Shown here: positions 29,736-38,336 of the stretch, in pieces | Layout of the letters: every line of letters starts with the position of its first letter | Position numbering within the stretch: position 1 is the stretch's first letter | Assembly (NCBI GenBank): GCA_036245805.1 | Contig: BTRK01000001.1 | Location: forward strand, 37,026,995 to 37,090,994 | Length of the DNA: 64,000 bases | Direction: 5' to 3' | Source: Pristionchus mayeri | Taxonomy: Eukaryota > Nematoda > Chromadorea > Rhabditida > Neodiplogasteridae | Position numbers and translations under genes: made by a program | The notes under the pieces: generated by a model | Seen by the model: only the letters and a program-made list of their open reading frames with translations | Database searches by the model: none | Told to the model about the DNA's origin: nothing

Positions 29736-30344
29736 ATGTTGATGGGTTATTATCTCATCTCAATTGTATTACACTATTCTATTTCACTACCAATTAGAAC
29801 CTTTCCCGAAACAATGGTCAACTTCTCCAACCATATAACTGAAATTGTTAAAGGAGATAGGACGATTGATAAATTGTTTGGTACAGTTGACAATTATAAT
29901 GTCATTTCAGATTTTGAATATTTCTTTCAAGTGAATGGTTCTTTGTACTACAAACGTTTATCCACCAATCTTGAGAATAAGATTGAAATGATATCTGATT
30001 ATGTAGGCTGTTTCAGTTATGACGATTTTACGAGAAAATTGTGGTGGATCTCCTCTGTTACTGGCGACCTTTGTTCCTTTTCTGGATGTGAACCGGGCAG
30101 TGGAATTCGTCCTTGTCGAGACCTCGAAGTCAGAGAGGCTTCCTACCTGATCACAACAGGTTCTGGCGAACGTATTGTGTATGAGCGAAAAGAAGCAGCC
30201 GACATCACTGAATTCAGTAGCGACACAGTCGCATATTTCTGCCCAACATCCAAAGCAGTACTAGCCGGTTTTCTGTCTATCGTACTTGTTGCATTACTAC
30301 TATTGAAAGGAGTCGACCGCAACTCCAGGCGTTACACTCTTTAA
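29736..30344 (+). CDS. Maverick accessory single-pass membrane protein
   Basis: About 202 residues from the Met codon at 29736; the frame stays open upstream to another Met at 29682. I prefer 29736 because it puts a hydrophobic signal-like stretch 'MLMGYYLISIVLHYSIS' at the very N-terminus. An ectodomain follows with N-glycosylation-type sites (NFSN, NGS) and several Cys ('GCFSYDD', 'GDLCSFSGCEPGSG', 'RPC', 'FCP'). A transmembrane helix 'AVLAGFLSIVLVALLLLKG' is followed by a short basic tail. The layout is that of a type I membrane protein. It is too short to be a typical viral fusogen. It lies alone between the terminal repeat and the inner inverted repeat, outside the core gene block. I do not recognise a family. 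Confidence 0.65.
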   Translation: MLMGYYLISIVLHYSISLPIRTFPETMVNFSNHITEIVKGDRTIDKLFGTVDNYNVISDFEYFFQVNGSLYYKRLSTNLENKIEMISDYVGCFSYDDFTRKLWWISSVTGDLCSFSGCEPGSGIRPCRDLEVREASYLITTGSGERIVYERKEAADITEFSSDTVAYFCPTSKAVLAGFLSIVLVALLLLKGVDRNSRRYTL

Positions 30345-30379
30345 CGAAGCTTGTGAAAGAAATCTAATAGATCAAGAGG

Positions 30380-30600
30380 AGTAATTTCTGATGAAGAATC
30401 AGTTAAAATTCCCTTAGTCAACGTCACTCTTGTGGAAGAATCGTGTCGTATGGAAGGTCAGTGCCTAGCGAACACGTCGACTATAAAGGTTTAGTGCAAG
30501 GAGGACGACGACAAACGCGAAGAAATCATTGTGGTTTATGCGAGACTCAATGATAAATTTAACTACTTACAAGCTGTCAATATTATCCCGATAAATATTT
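30380..30600 (+). pseudogene. Relic reading frame after the membrane protein
   Basis: A frame from about 30388 reads 'EESVKIPLVNVTLVEESC', then 'QCLANTST', is broken by one TAG at about 30493-30495, and continues 'CKEDDDKREEIIVVYARLN'. The composition is protein-like and includes two N-glycosylation-type sites. It is probably the remains of a second accessory gene or of a longer form of the upstream one. Not recognised. Confidence 0.4.
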
Positions 30601-30629
30601 TATCTACAAGTCCGCGGGTAAGTCTTTTC

Positions 30630-30727
30630 CCGTACCGTAGGTCGTCGCCACTCGACTGCGGAGCAGTCGAGGGGTGACACGACGCCTGCGGCGGCGCGTT
30701 GGCCCGGTTCAGGACATTCAACATCGA
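30630..30727. repeat. Inner inverted repeat with G/C hairpins, left
   Basis: Reverse complement of about 39066-39182, with a deletion relative to it. Contains the hairpin CTCGACTGC-GGA-GCAGTCGAG (30651-30671). It overlaps the end of the ATPase gene. Confidence 0.75.
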
Positions 30728-31395
30728 AGAGTTGTATAATTACAATTTCTTTTATTTGGTAAATAAATCTTTGGAACAACGAATAAGTCAGTACACAACC
30801 TAAAGTGAGAGTTAGTCTCACGAGGGTGTGCCGTGATCACAATGTAACCGTAACTTCTTTCAGTAGCATCATTGAAACTAGCAAGGAAGTATTGTAATTG
30901 GCCGGGAAATATTTGCTTGCCCAAGTTAACAACGTTCAATCTGTCGGCCAGTGCCTTAAACAATACAATGTAGTGAGAGTTATTCCGAATTAGTCTTGGG
31001 ATCTCGAAAAGTGATTGAGAAAGGAGAAAGAAGCTGAAGTTGAAGTGATGAGATACTCTTGTCCATAGTTGTGCGATGAGCTCTTTGTTTGCGAGAGCCT
31101 CCGTTAGAAGATCATCGATCACGACGATTCTGTGTTCTCGCCCCTTCCCACTGAGATGTTTGAGAGTGCTTACGTCAGGTAGGCCGGGGAATGTACGTAT
31201 ATGAGAACCACTGGGCAAGTTGACTGCTTCAATTCCGTGGAACCACAGTACTTCTGTTATAGGTAAATCAAACAGTTCCGGGCGTTTGAACAATTCGATC
31301 ATCTAGCTAGTTTTACCAGATTGAGAGGCACCAACAACTATAGAGTTGCAAGGGCAGAGAAATCTAAACGCACTAGACTCGTGCAATGAACTCAT
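30718..31395 (-). pseudogene. Maverick FtsK/HerA-type packaging ATPase, one in-frame stop
   Basis: In this class the ATPase pumps DNA into the capsid. The gene starts at 31395 and is the first of its direction. The Walker A loop 'VVGASQSGKTS' is immediately followed by TAG (31303-31305). The rest stays in the same frame: Walker B 'HRIVVIDDLL' and the sensor-like 'FFLLSQSLFEIPRLIRNN'. A truncated protein would contain only the P-loop. The only reinitiation codon, at 31302, would give a product without the P-loop. No frameshift is seen, so this is a single nonsense change in an otherwise complete gene. Readthrough cannot be excluded from sequence alone. Confidence 0.85.
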
Positions 31396-31409
31396 GATAG
31401 ACTGAATGT

Positions 31410-32975
31410 TTATTCACGTTTCAGGTGTAGAATTGCGCATATATATCCTTGTATGATCACATCATTACCAAACGAGTCTAAAATTTGTAGACGAATTGAA
31501 TCAACATATTCCGATCTGACACCAACATATCTAATTTGCAAGAAACTCTGCGATACCGTGTCGTTTTGGGCATTCAGGCAGGGTATGACTCTAAGAAGAT
31601 TTGTCTTTTGATGACCACATACTGAGAAATCGCAAATATCACTGTAAACGTACAACAGACTCTTACCGTTAGTGCAATCTGGGGCAAATTCACCCGCCGT
31701 GCTATCTAGGAGCGTTTCAGTGGTAAATCCGCACATGTACGCTATTTCGGGGTGGAGTTCAAGTTTTGCAACGTTATAGTTGAGGTCGACGACCATTCTA
31801 CCTACTCGTTCGTCGTAGTAAAACACAACATGGGTTGGAAGAGGTTGCGCTGGTGTACCACCCAACTTTTCAAGCTCTTCCTGCGAAACAGAAACGATCG
31901 GTTCAAGTTGATGATGAGGTTCTGCCAAACGTAACCTCTCCTGTGTCGCCTTCTGTTCGTTCTTTCGCTTCTCCTCTGCAGCAGCTTCATCAGCTTTCCT
32001 CTGTTCGTCCTTCTTTCGTTCTTCTTCTTTCTTCCTCTCAGCTTCCCTCCGTTTCGTATCCTCTTCTTTCTTTTTCCTGTCTTCATCCTGCTTTTGCTTC
32101 TTTCGTTTTTCTTGCTCCTTTCGATCTTCATCTTGCTTCTCAGCTTTAATTTTATCCGCTTGCTTTTGTTTCTGAGAAGACAACGATGCTGGAGTTGGTA
32201 GTGTAGGAGGTGGAGTTGTTGAAGGAGACAGCGTTGATGGTGTAGTTGTAGAAGGAGCGGGAGGAGTGTGAGGCAGAGAAGGAGCCGGCGGCGTAGATGA
32301 AGGAGGAGGTGTTGGAGGGGCAGGAGATGGGTGAGGCGGAGGCGGAGGAGGAGGAGGAGGTGGAGGTGGAGGAGGAGGAGGAGGAGGAGGTGGAGGTGGA
32401 GGAGGGGGTGGTGGCGTAGGTGTAGGCGGTTCAGGAGGTTGCTCCACCGTATGTTTGGGTGTTTGTGGTACAGATACGCCCTTCGGAGTTCCATTATCCG
32501 GTTCTGGAACTCTATAAGCGTGACCCTCTCGCTCTAATTCAGCTAGTTCCTCATCTGTTAATTCTATATCAATGATATCATCATCATCTTCTTCTTCTAC
32601 TTGAGCAGCTCGACGTTTCCTGGTATTCGGGACTGAACTATTCAAAACTGCAACTAGAGCATCAGGAGCGTCATTTACGAATCTCCGCTTACGTGCACCA
32701 GGCACAGCAGCATTAAGCGCACTTACAAGAGATTGAGCAGTTTTATAAGTTCCTTTAGGCAGATAACAATTTGCAATTGTACCGTCATGGAAAGTGATGA
32801 CAAATGGAGTGTTCTTTGGAACTGTGAGGATCTCGCCCGAAATTAGTATCTCGTGTAGTCCTACAGTCCATTTGTTTTTGAACACTAGCGGTTCAGGGAG
32901 TCGAGTGCGAAAATCCGAAGATTGATTACCTTCACCTTTAACATTGGAAGGTAATGTTATATAAAAATCAGACAT
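31410..32975 (-). CDS. Maverick structural-type protein with polyproline and coiled-coil insert
   Basis: 521 residues. The N-terminal part (1-100, 'FYITLPSNVKGEG', 'WTVGLHEILI', 'GTYKTAQSLVSALN') and C-terminal part (about 380-521, 'LHPEIAYMCGF', 'GKSLLYVYSDI', 'LLRVIPC', 'IRLQILDSFGNDV') together resemble a family I recall next to Maverick/Polinton capsid genes in animals, presumed a minor virion protein. Between them sits about 280 residues of low complexity: an acidic patch (126-150), a polyproline run (about 183-213), a Pro/Ser/Thr part and a Lys/Glu-rich stretch of about 80 residues (265-345) likely to form a coiled coil. 'LNAAVPGARKRR' and 'LNSSVPNTRKRR' show a small internal duplication. 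The gene is intact. It is 14 bp upstream of the ATPase start on the same strand and divergent from the integrase. Confidence 0.7.
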   Translation of the reverse strand: MSDFYITLPSNVKGEGNQSSDFRTRLPEPLVFKNKWTVGLHEILISGEILTVPKNTPFVITFHDGTIANCYLPKGTYKTAQSLVSALNAAVPGARKRRFVNDAPDALVAVLNSSVPNTRKRRAAQVEEEDDDDIIDIELTDEELAELEREGHAYRVPEPDNGTPKGVSVPQTPKHTVEQPPEPPTPTPPPPPPPPPPPPPPPPPPPPPPPPPPPHPSPAPPTPPPSSTPPAPSLPHTPPAPSTTTPSTLSPSTTPPPTLPTPASLSSQKQKQADKIKAEKQDEDRKEQEKRKKQKQDEDRKKKEEDTKRREAERKKEEERKKDEQRKADEAAAEEKRKNEQKATQERLRLAEPHHQLEPIVSVSQEELEKLGGTPAQPLPTHVVFYYDERVGRMVVDLNYNVAKLELHPEIAYMCGFTTETLLDSTAGEFAPDCTNGKSLLYVYSDICDFSVCGHQKTNLLRVIPCLNAQNDTVSQSFLQIRYVGVRSEYVDSIRLQILDSFGNDVIIQGYICAILHLKRE

Positions 32976-33015
32976 TTAGTAAATTCAACTGTCTTCTAGC
33001 AAAGCAGACTGATAA

Positions 33016-34128
33016 ATGAGGCTGGATAGTGAAGTCCACTATCATAGGAGTTTCATTGTTAAATTGGTCGTCATGAAGGCTGGTGTTAAAAGACGCATTC
33101 ACGATAATTATTTCAATTTGAATAAGTCAACAGCATTCACGTCTGTTGACCGTGTTGCCGCTGCAAGTAAGGCTAAACCGCAAGAGGTTGTAGAATATCT
33201 CATGGATAAGCCGTCGTATACTCTTTTCAAGAAGATTCGTCGAAAGTTTAAACGCCGTAGAACAATTGGAATCGCACCTGGTCAAACACTACAGGCTGAC
33301 CTCGCCGACTTCCAGTTGTGGAAGAAGTACAACGACGGCAATAATTATTGTCTTATAGCTATTGACTGTTATTCTAGATACGTTTTTGCATTACCGGTCA
33401 AGCAGAAAACTGGCGTTGAGATGAGAAGAGTAATGTCGAAAATTTTCGATATGGCAGTCAGCCGATTCGGTCATGTGTGTTCTCGTCTAGTAACGGATCA
33501 GGGAAAAGAGTTTTACAACAAGGAAACAAGACGTCTGTACAAGGAGAACCATGTACAGCACTATAGCCCCAAATCCGAGATGAAAGCAGCAATGGCTGAG
33601 AGGGCTATACAGACCTTCAAGAAACGTCTGTACAAGTATCTCCACTACACAAACTCATACCGATGGATCGATGCAGTGGAAGACATAGTTAGAGCTATGA
33701 ACAAGTCACCCAACCGTTCAATTGGAATGGCTCCTGAAAAAGTCAGATATGGAGACGTCGACGAGGCTGAAACTAATAATCGCGACGTTAAGATTCAAGT
33801 TGGAGACTCCGTGAGAATAAGTAAGACTAAGAAGACGTTCGAGAAAGGATACACGCCGAATTGGACTGAAGAGCTTTTCATTGTGGACAAGTTAAAGCTA
33901 CATAATAATCCCCCGTACTTAAAATTGAGAGAGCTTAATGGAGATTTAATTGAAGGTTCATTTTACATTGACGAAGTTCAAAAAGTTGTTGATACCGGTA
34001 TGTACAAAGTGGAAAAGATTTTAAGTAGACGTATGTTCAGAGGTAAAAACCAAGTATTTGTAAAATGGTTGGGGTACCCAGATTGGTATAATTCTTGGGT
34101 AGATGAAAATTCAATTGTATCTCTGTGA
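33016..34128 (+). CDS. Maverick retroviral-type integrase with chromodomain
   Basis: 370 residues, intact. This enzyme joins element ends to the host chromosome. The catalytic core has 'LQADLADFQLWKKYNDG' (Asp95), 'YCLIAIDCYSRYVFALPVK', 'RLVTDQGKEFYN' (Asp161) and 'AAMAERAIQTFKKRL' (Glu195), the DDE set. A C-terminal chromodomain at about 327-370 ('YKVEKILSRRMF', 'VFVKWLGYPDWYNSWVDENS') keeps the aromatic residues that bind methylated histone tails, suggesting targeting to heterochromatin. I do not see a complete N-terminal HHCC zinc motif. It is transcribed toward the capsid genes on the other strand. Confidence 0.92.
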   Translation: MRLDSEVHYHRSFIVKLVVMKAGVKRRIHDNYFNLNKSTAFTSVDRVAAASKAKPQEVVEYLMDKPSYTLFKKIRRKFKRRRTIGIAPGQTLQADLADFQLWKKYNDGNNYCLIAIDCYSRYVFALPVKQKTGVEMRRVMSKIFDMAVSRFGHVCSRLVTDQGKEFYNKETRRLYKENHVQHYSPKSEMKAAMAERAIQTFKKRLYKYLHYTNSYRWIDAVEDIVRAMNKSPNRSIGMAPEKVRYGDVDEAETNNRDVKIQVGDSVRISKTKKTFEKGYTPNWTEELFIVDKLKLHNNPPYLKLRELNGDLIEGSFYIDEVQKVVDTGMYKVEKILSRRMFRGKNQVFVKWLGYPDWYNSWVDENSIVSL

Positions 34129-34164
34129 TAAAACTATTCAATAATTTATCGTTAAAAAAATGAC

Positions 34165-35451
34165 TTAATATACATGAGGAATCCGATCTTTGTCAATTAC
34201 AAGGTTTGTGATCATCTCGCCGAGGACTATTCCGTACAATCCGCTTGCCGGGGTATCCTTTGCAAAAGTAAGCTTGATAGTCGTCTCTCCGATTCTCTGC
34301 AGCGCGAATTGATCCGATTCCGCTCCACTAGTATCGAACGCGTAGATGCAGCAGTGGGATGCAAACTCTTCAGGGGTAATTCCGTTAGAGTGTCCGGTTC
34401 CTGCTACAGAGAGTGCCTCCTGTAGAGCGAGATAAGCCTTGGCGTACTGGTGCTTGGTGTAGTCGAGCGAGTAGTCGTGGAAGGGGATTACCTCTCCACC
34501 AGCTTCCAGTCGAACATTTTGGAGATCAAAGTTTTTGAACAAAAATGGGCTAGAATGGTCTCCGTTGAAAGCGTTAGCATCTACCAATGTAAAGAACACA
34601 CGTCTAGGGATGGTGTTACTAAAGACTTTGAATTATGGGAAGTCTTTAATGCCTCCGGGAATGTGAAAGGTCCTAACACTAGAACCAAGCGAACTATACG
34701 TTATTGAACCCTTCTCCTGGAAGAGATTGTTAAACGCTAGGGCTGTAGAGTCGTGAACGTGAAGCTCATGAAGCATGAGAGTCATGTTCAAAATCTTGAT
34801 TTTATATTTTTTGACGCCCTTTCGCCGATCAATCATAAACTCGTCTGGAGAAGGGAAACAAAGGATACGGAAATCGACAAAGGGGAGAATTGCTTTAGAC
34901 TGAGTTGCAGGCTCTAGCCAGAGAGGTGTAATAACTTCCATAACTTTGGATTTGGCACACCGTTTTGCACGTTTTAAGTATTCGGCATCAGTGGCAGATG
35001 ATGGATCGGCCTCGTCCGAGAACCCAGCTAGACGGAGAAAAGTTCTCTTATACTCTTCATTATACGAGAGAAGTGCACTTATGAAGGAACGATAAGCAAA
35101 GTTATCGTTATCATAAGTCAATACTCCGTTAATGAACACTTGAATCTGACGGAACTGAGAGCAACCAAAGAGATTTGCGGGTGCAAACGTTTCAGCTGCA
35201 TCATCAGTTAAAATGTCAGTCCCGTCTTCGTTAACAACTTTAAACTTTGTGAGAATGCAACTTCGTTGTAGGTTCAGAAATGCTTTAGAGTTTTGAACTC
35301 TAAACTCATATGGTTTGATGTCGGGTCCAGAGGTGAGACTCACTTCTGTGAGTCGTGACGTCTCGACCCCGCAGACAGTAGAATTCGTAGAAAAAAGATC
35401 AAGATTTGGATGAAGCGCGGAAGGACTCTTCTCAATTTGGCTTTTAAACAT
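34165..35451 (-). pseudogene. Maverick major capsid protein, one in-frame stop
   Basis: About 427 residues if read through. The N-terminal piece (35451-34633) has 'TEVSLTSGPDIKPYEFRVQ' and 'FRQIQVFINGVLTYDND'. It ends at TAA (34633-34635), after which the same frame continues with 'FFTLVDANAFNGDHSSPF' and 'NFDLQNVRLEAGGEVIP', the part that in this double-jelly-roll family follows the central linker. No base is lost or gained between the two parts, so the lesion is one nonsense codon. The family builds the icosahedral shell. The gene follows the pVI-like gene on the same strand. Confidence 0.82.
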
Positions 35452-35509
35452 CGTACGACCGCTCTGTATGAACGCAGGGTGAATGAATGAATATTTATCA
35501 GGAATAGGC

Positions 35510-36343
35510 TTAGGTGATCACAACAAGGGACTCCATAACATGAAGGCAACCACCTCTGCTCCTTACTAGAGGAAGTTCAACATCAGGATCATATCCCAAT
35601 CGGTGGCTTGCATGGTTGAATACACTTGTCAGACCTCTAGCGCTACGAATACGAGTGTAGTGCGAGTCAAGGGCTACGTAGGTATCCAAGAGAACGACGG
35701 GGTCCCCGGGGAAGTTGTTGAAGGCAGTACGAACAGGCTCGACTCCAACATCGATGGTAGGCAGGATTCCATGAAGTGCTTGAATGCGCTCGCGACGATT
35801 GAGGAGACGCCAGAAGGGAAACTGTTGCTCGATGTAGGTGAGGAGTGGGATCATGCTGACTACCACCTGCTTCTGTGAAGGAACACTATCGAATGAAGGC
35901 CCTTCTGATAATGTTTGTGGGCGTGGCCATTTTTTCTGGTTTCCCTTCTTCTTTTGGTGAGGGGCGGAGCTTCTGATGTATCCTATTGGTCTAGGAATAC
36001 CGGAACCCTTTTGCTCCGTGTACTTTCGCTTTTTTCCGACACCAGTCAAGTTACGAACAGTAGACCGTGTTTGACTCTTCACACTATCTTTGAAGCTTGT
36101 ACCATTGTTGATGTCATTCACAATGTTTGCACCGGCGCTGACCAAGTTCTGTCCTACAGGACTTGAGAGGAATGAAGGTATGAGACGGAATAGAGACCTA
36201 AGAATACCCCCGATACCAGATCCATACTGAGGTCGAACTCCTGTGGAAAAGGAGATCTTTCCGCCTCTACCCGTCAATACAGATGTTTGCATGAAAAGGT
36301 TAGTCCAATCCTCTTTGGATGAATCATACACAGAACGTGACAT
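35510..36343 (-). CDS. Maverick pVI-like minor virion protein
   Basis: 277 residues, intact. The N-terminal half has a Gly-rich stretch 'GSGIGGILRSLFRLIPSFL' followed by an amphipathic helix region 'NLVSAGANIVNDINNG', the pattern of adenovirus pVI-like membrane-active proteins seen in Mavericks, and then a basic stretch ('GKKRKYTEQK'). The C-terminal half (about 160-277) is not recognised. It precedes the capsid gene by 58 bp on the same strand and is probably co-expressed with it. Confidence 0.65.
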   Translation of the reverse strand: MSRSVYDSSKEDWTNLFMQTSVLTGRGGKISFSTGVRPQYGSGIGGILRSLFRLIPSFLSSPVGQNLVSAGANIVNDINNGTSFKDSVKSQTRSTVRNLTGVGKKRKYTEQKGSGIPRPIGYIRSSAPHQKKKGNQKKWPRPQTLSEGPSFDSVPSQKQVVVSMIPLLTYIEQQFPFWRLLNRRERIQALHGILPTIDVGVEPVRTAFNNFPGDPVVLLDTYVALDSHYTRIRSARGLTSVFNHASHRLGYDPDVELPLVRSRGGCLHVMESLVVIT

Positions 36344-36463
36344 TACGACCGCTCAATACGAAATAAATATAGTATAATGACTTATTTATTTAGGTGACTG
36401 ATTAACTTTAAGACAATAAACGTATATCAATTCAGTTATAGATACACAATTCGGATCCAACTT

Positions 36464-36921
36464 CTACTTCTTAAGTATAGTCTTGATGATCTCCTCATCC
36501 TCATCATCACCATCATCACTGTACTCCCCACTCTCCTCCCTCGCCTGATCATGGAGGTTCTTAAGAATTATGTTGAAGAAAACGGTCTGTGAACATCGGC
36601 GGTTGGTGAAAATGCAGCTCCTACAGAGAGGAAGGACCAGACAGCGTTGACCTCCTTCTCGGACCTTGCGATCACAATTCTTCGCCAAACGAATACAGTT
36701 GTTGCACATGTGCACGATGACAGGATGCTGAGGATGGGCGATGTACTTCTGATCGAACTCGGCAGATGGGTCGTCATCCTTCGGAGGCTTGAATTCGTGC
36801 TTCTGAAGCTGGAATGTTCACATATCAACTTGTATGCAATCGAAGTACTTACAAGAGTTACTGCAGTCTTAGTCATCTTCCGAGGAGGAGAGTTGGACGA
36901 AGAACGCTTGCGGGCTGTCAT
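36464..36921 (-). CDS. Maverick spliced cysteine-rich protein
   Basis: Two exons: 36921-36853 (starts 'MTARKRSSSNSPPRK') and 36808-36464, separated by a 44-bp intron with GTAAGT and TTCCAG borders on the minus strand. The joined frame gives about 137 residues with a basic N-terminus, Cys spacing 'HMCNNCIRLAKNC', 'QRCLVLPLCRSC' and 'NRRC' suggesting zinc binding, and an acidic tail 'GEYSDDGDDEDEEI'. Not recognised by family; a DNA-binding or regulatory role is only an inference. It is divergent from the next gene, sharing a 204-bp upstream region. Confidence 0.65.
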
Positions 36922-37125
36922 GCCTGGGGTAGTCAGGAGCCGATGTTGAAGGAACCAAAGTACCGAGTTGGAATTGGCGAAAGTCCAACCTATTTATACC
37001 CCTATGAGCGGGTGGGCGGAGTTGACTCTCTCAATTTTATACTCTATTTCGTATTTACATGTCTGTGTCTCTCACTCTCTCATTAGGAGCACATTCAAAT
37101 ATCTAGGTCATTCTACCACATTCAA
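36922..37125. promoter_or_regulatory. Shared upstream region of two divergent Cys-rich genes
   Basis: 204 bp between two divergent start codons. It has TATTTATA at about 36989 (read on plus) and an AT-rich stretch near 37035-37060. A bidirectional promoter is inferred from layout. Confidence 0.35.
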
Positions 37126-37562
37126 ATGTCCGAAACGTGCTTTCCTGACTACTCCTCCGGAAACTTAAACTCGTTTTCTACCCCTACCACTGTCGCTGAT
37201 ATGGTCACTGGAGGACTAGCTAATGCCCCCGATATGAACAATTTCCCACCTCTGAAACACTCATCAACTCAAACGTACACTTCGAATGGCCCTAGAAGCG
37301 GATCTAAGAGTGAACAGTCTCGCTACAAGGCAGCAACCATGGTGAGCTTCTGAAGTTTTCAAATGACCTAGACGATACTATTCAGACCCGTAAGCAGTGG
37401 AGTGCGAACACTAGGGCAGTGCAGATCCTTCTGTGTCCTATGTGCTGGAAGAAGTTCAGAGAAGACGAATCTCGTCTTCCCCACGTTAACGGTACCCAGA
37501 AGATCACACTCGACGTATGTGATCAGTGTGTTAAGAACAACCGTGCCCAACGGTTCGACTAG
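37126..37562 (+). CDS. Maverick spliced zinc-ribbon-like protein
   Basis: Exons 37126-37341 and 37386-37562 flank a 44-bp intron (GTGAGC ... ATTCAG); without splicing the frame stops at once. The product is about 130 residues: a Ser/Thr-rich N-terminal half, then 'LLCPMCWKKFRED' and 'LDVCDQCVKNNRAQRF', two CxxC pairs 34 residues apart as in a zinc ribbon. The zinc site is read from the sequence; function is unknown. Eleven bases separate its stop from the protease start, suggesting shared expression. Confidence 0.65.
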
Positions 37563-37573
37563 TTAATATTTTC

Positions 37574-38041
37574 ATGAATACTAACCAACTAGACTCTATT
37601 CTACTGAATGATCCAATTACAGCTCGCTATTTTGTTGGGGTTTTTGCCTGTGATCAACTTCCTAAACCACAATCTTTACCAAGTAAATTTTCGTTGTGCG
37701 TGAACACGGATAAAATAAACTCAAAGTACGGAGGACTGCACTGGCAATCGATATTTGTAGTCGAGAGAAAGTGCTACTTCTTTGACAGTTTCGGACAACC
37801 TCCGAAGGGTCTCATACTGAAATTCTGTAAGGCTTTTAACCACATTTACTACAACAACGTTCCTCATCAATCGCCCTCTGAGGTAACATGCGGTGCGTTC
37901 GCAGTGTACCACATTCACATGCAGAGTAGAGGGCGGTCTTTCGTATCAATTGTAAATCATTTTGCTAGAATCAACAACGACGACGTTTATGTGAGGGAGT
38001 GGTTAAGGAGGAACCACAAATTTGATTTATTTGATGCGTAG
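37574..38041 (+). CDS. Maverick adenain-like cysteine protease
   Basis: 155 residues, intact. The family cleaves capsid precursors during maturation. The catalytic order is visible: His56 in 'YGGLHWQSIFVV', Asp71 in 'CYFFDSFGQPPKGL', Gln99 and Cys106 in 'PHQSPSEVTCGAFAVYHIH'. It is shorter than adenovirus proteases but usual for Mavericks. The last codons overlap the start of the next gene by 8 bp. Confidence 0.88.
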   Translation: MNTNQLDSILLNDPITARYFVGVFACDQLPKPQSLPSKFSLCVNTDKINSKYGGLHWQSIFVVERKCYFFDSFGQPPKGLILKFCKAFNHIYYNNVPHQSPSEVTCGAFAVYHIHMQSRGRSFVSIVNHFARINNDDVYVREWLRRNHKFDLFDA

Positions 38042-38336
38042 ACTTCATAAGAACCGGTTGTTTCTTTCTGAGCTCTCTAAAAATCCTAATTTAATTGGAA
38101 AGGCTACATTGGCAGAGCTCACTTGTGTAATCGAGATTCTTCGCAACCTCTCCCAAATTCTATTCACGTGTAAGGAGAAAAAATATGTTTGCAAACATCT
38201 ACCAGTGATTCGAGAAATCGCCAAGTGTTCGCGTGAGAGAAAGGCTCGCAAAGGTCTCATTCAATTCGGAGGAGGTTTCCTCACTGCTGTAATTCCTGCT
38301 GCTCTTGCTCTACTTAGTCTTATTCAATCGCAATGA
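38034..38336 (+). CDS. Maverick small basic protein with C-terminal hydrophobic segment
   Basis: 100 residues from ATG 38034, chosen over an in-frame ATG at 38022 because the family I recall begins 'MRRL.KNR'. Helical and basic ('ECxxRKARK'-like Cys/Lys/Arg patches near 60-80), ending in 'FGGGFLTAVIPAALALLSL', a hydrophobic tail that could insert into membrane. Similar small proteins recur beside the FYxTLPSN family in animal Mavericks; that is recollection, not a search. It overlaps the protease by 8 bp and the next gene by 4 bp (ATGA). Confidence 0.6.
   Translation: MRRLHKNRLFLSELSKNPNLIGKATLAELTCVIEILRNLSQILFTCKEKKYVCKHLPVIREIAKCSRERKARKGLIQFGGGFLTAVIPAALALLSLIQSQ

Noticed and set aside
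31802..32537. Long Leu/Arg-rich open frames overlapping the 521-residue Maverick gene on both strands
   Set aside because: They are frame shadows of its polyproline and Lys/Glu repeats; no independent start context or domain.
34165..34599. Separate 144-residue capsid-like gene
   Set aside because: It is the same frame as the upstream capsid piece after a single stop codon, so it is the second part of one broken gene, with no ATG at its start.
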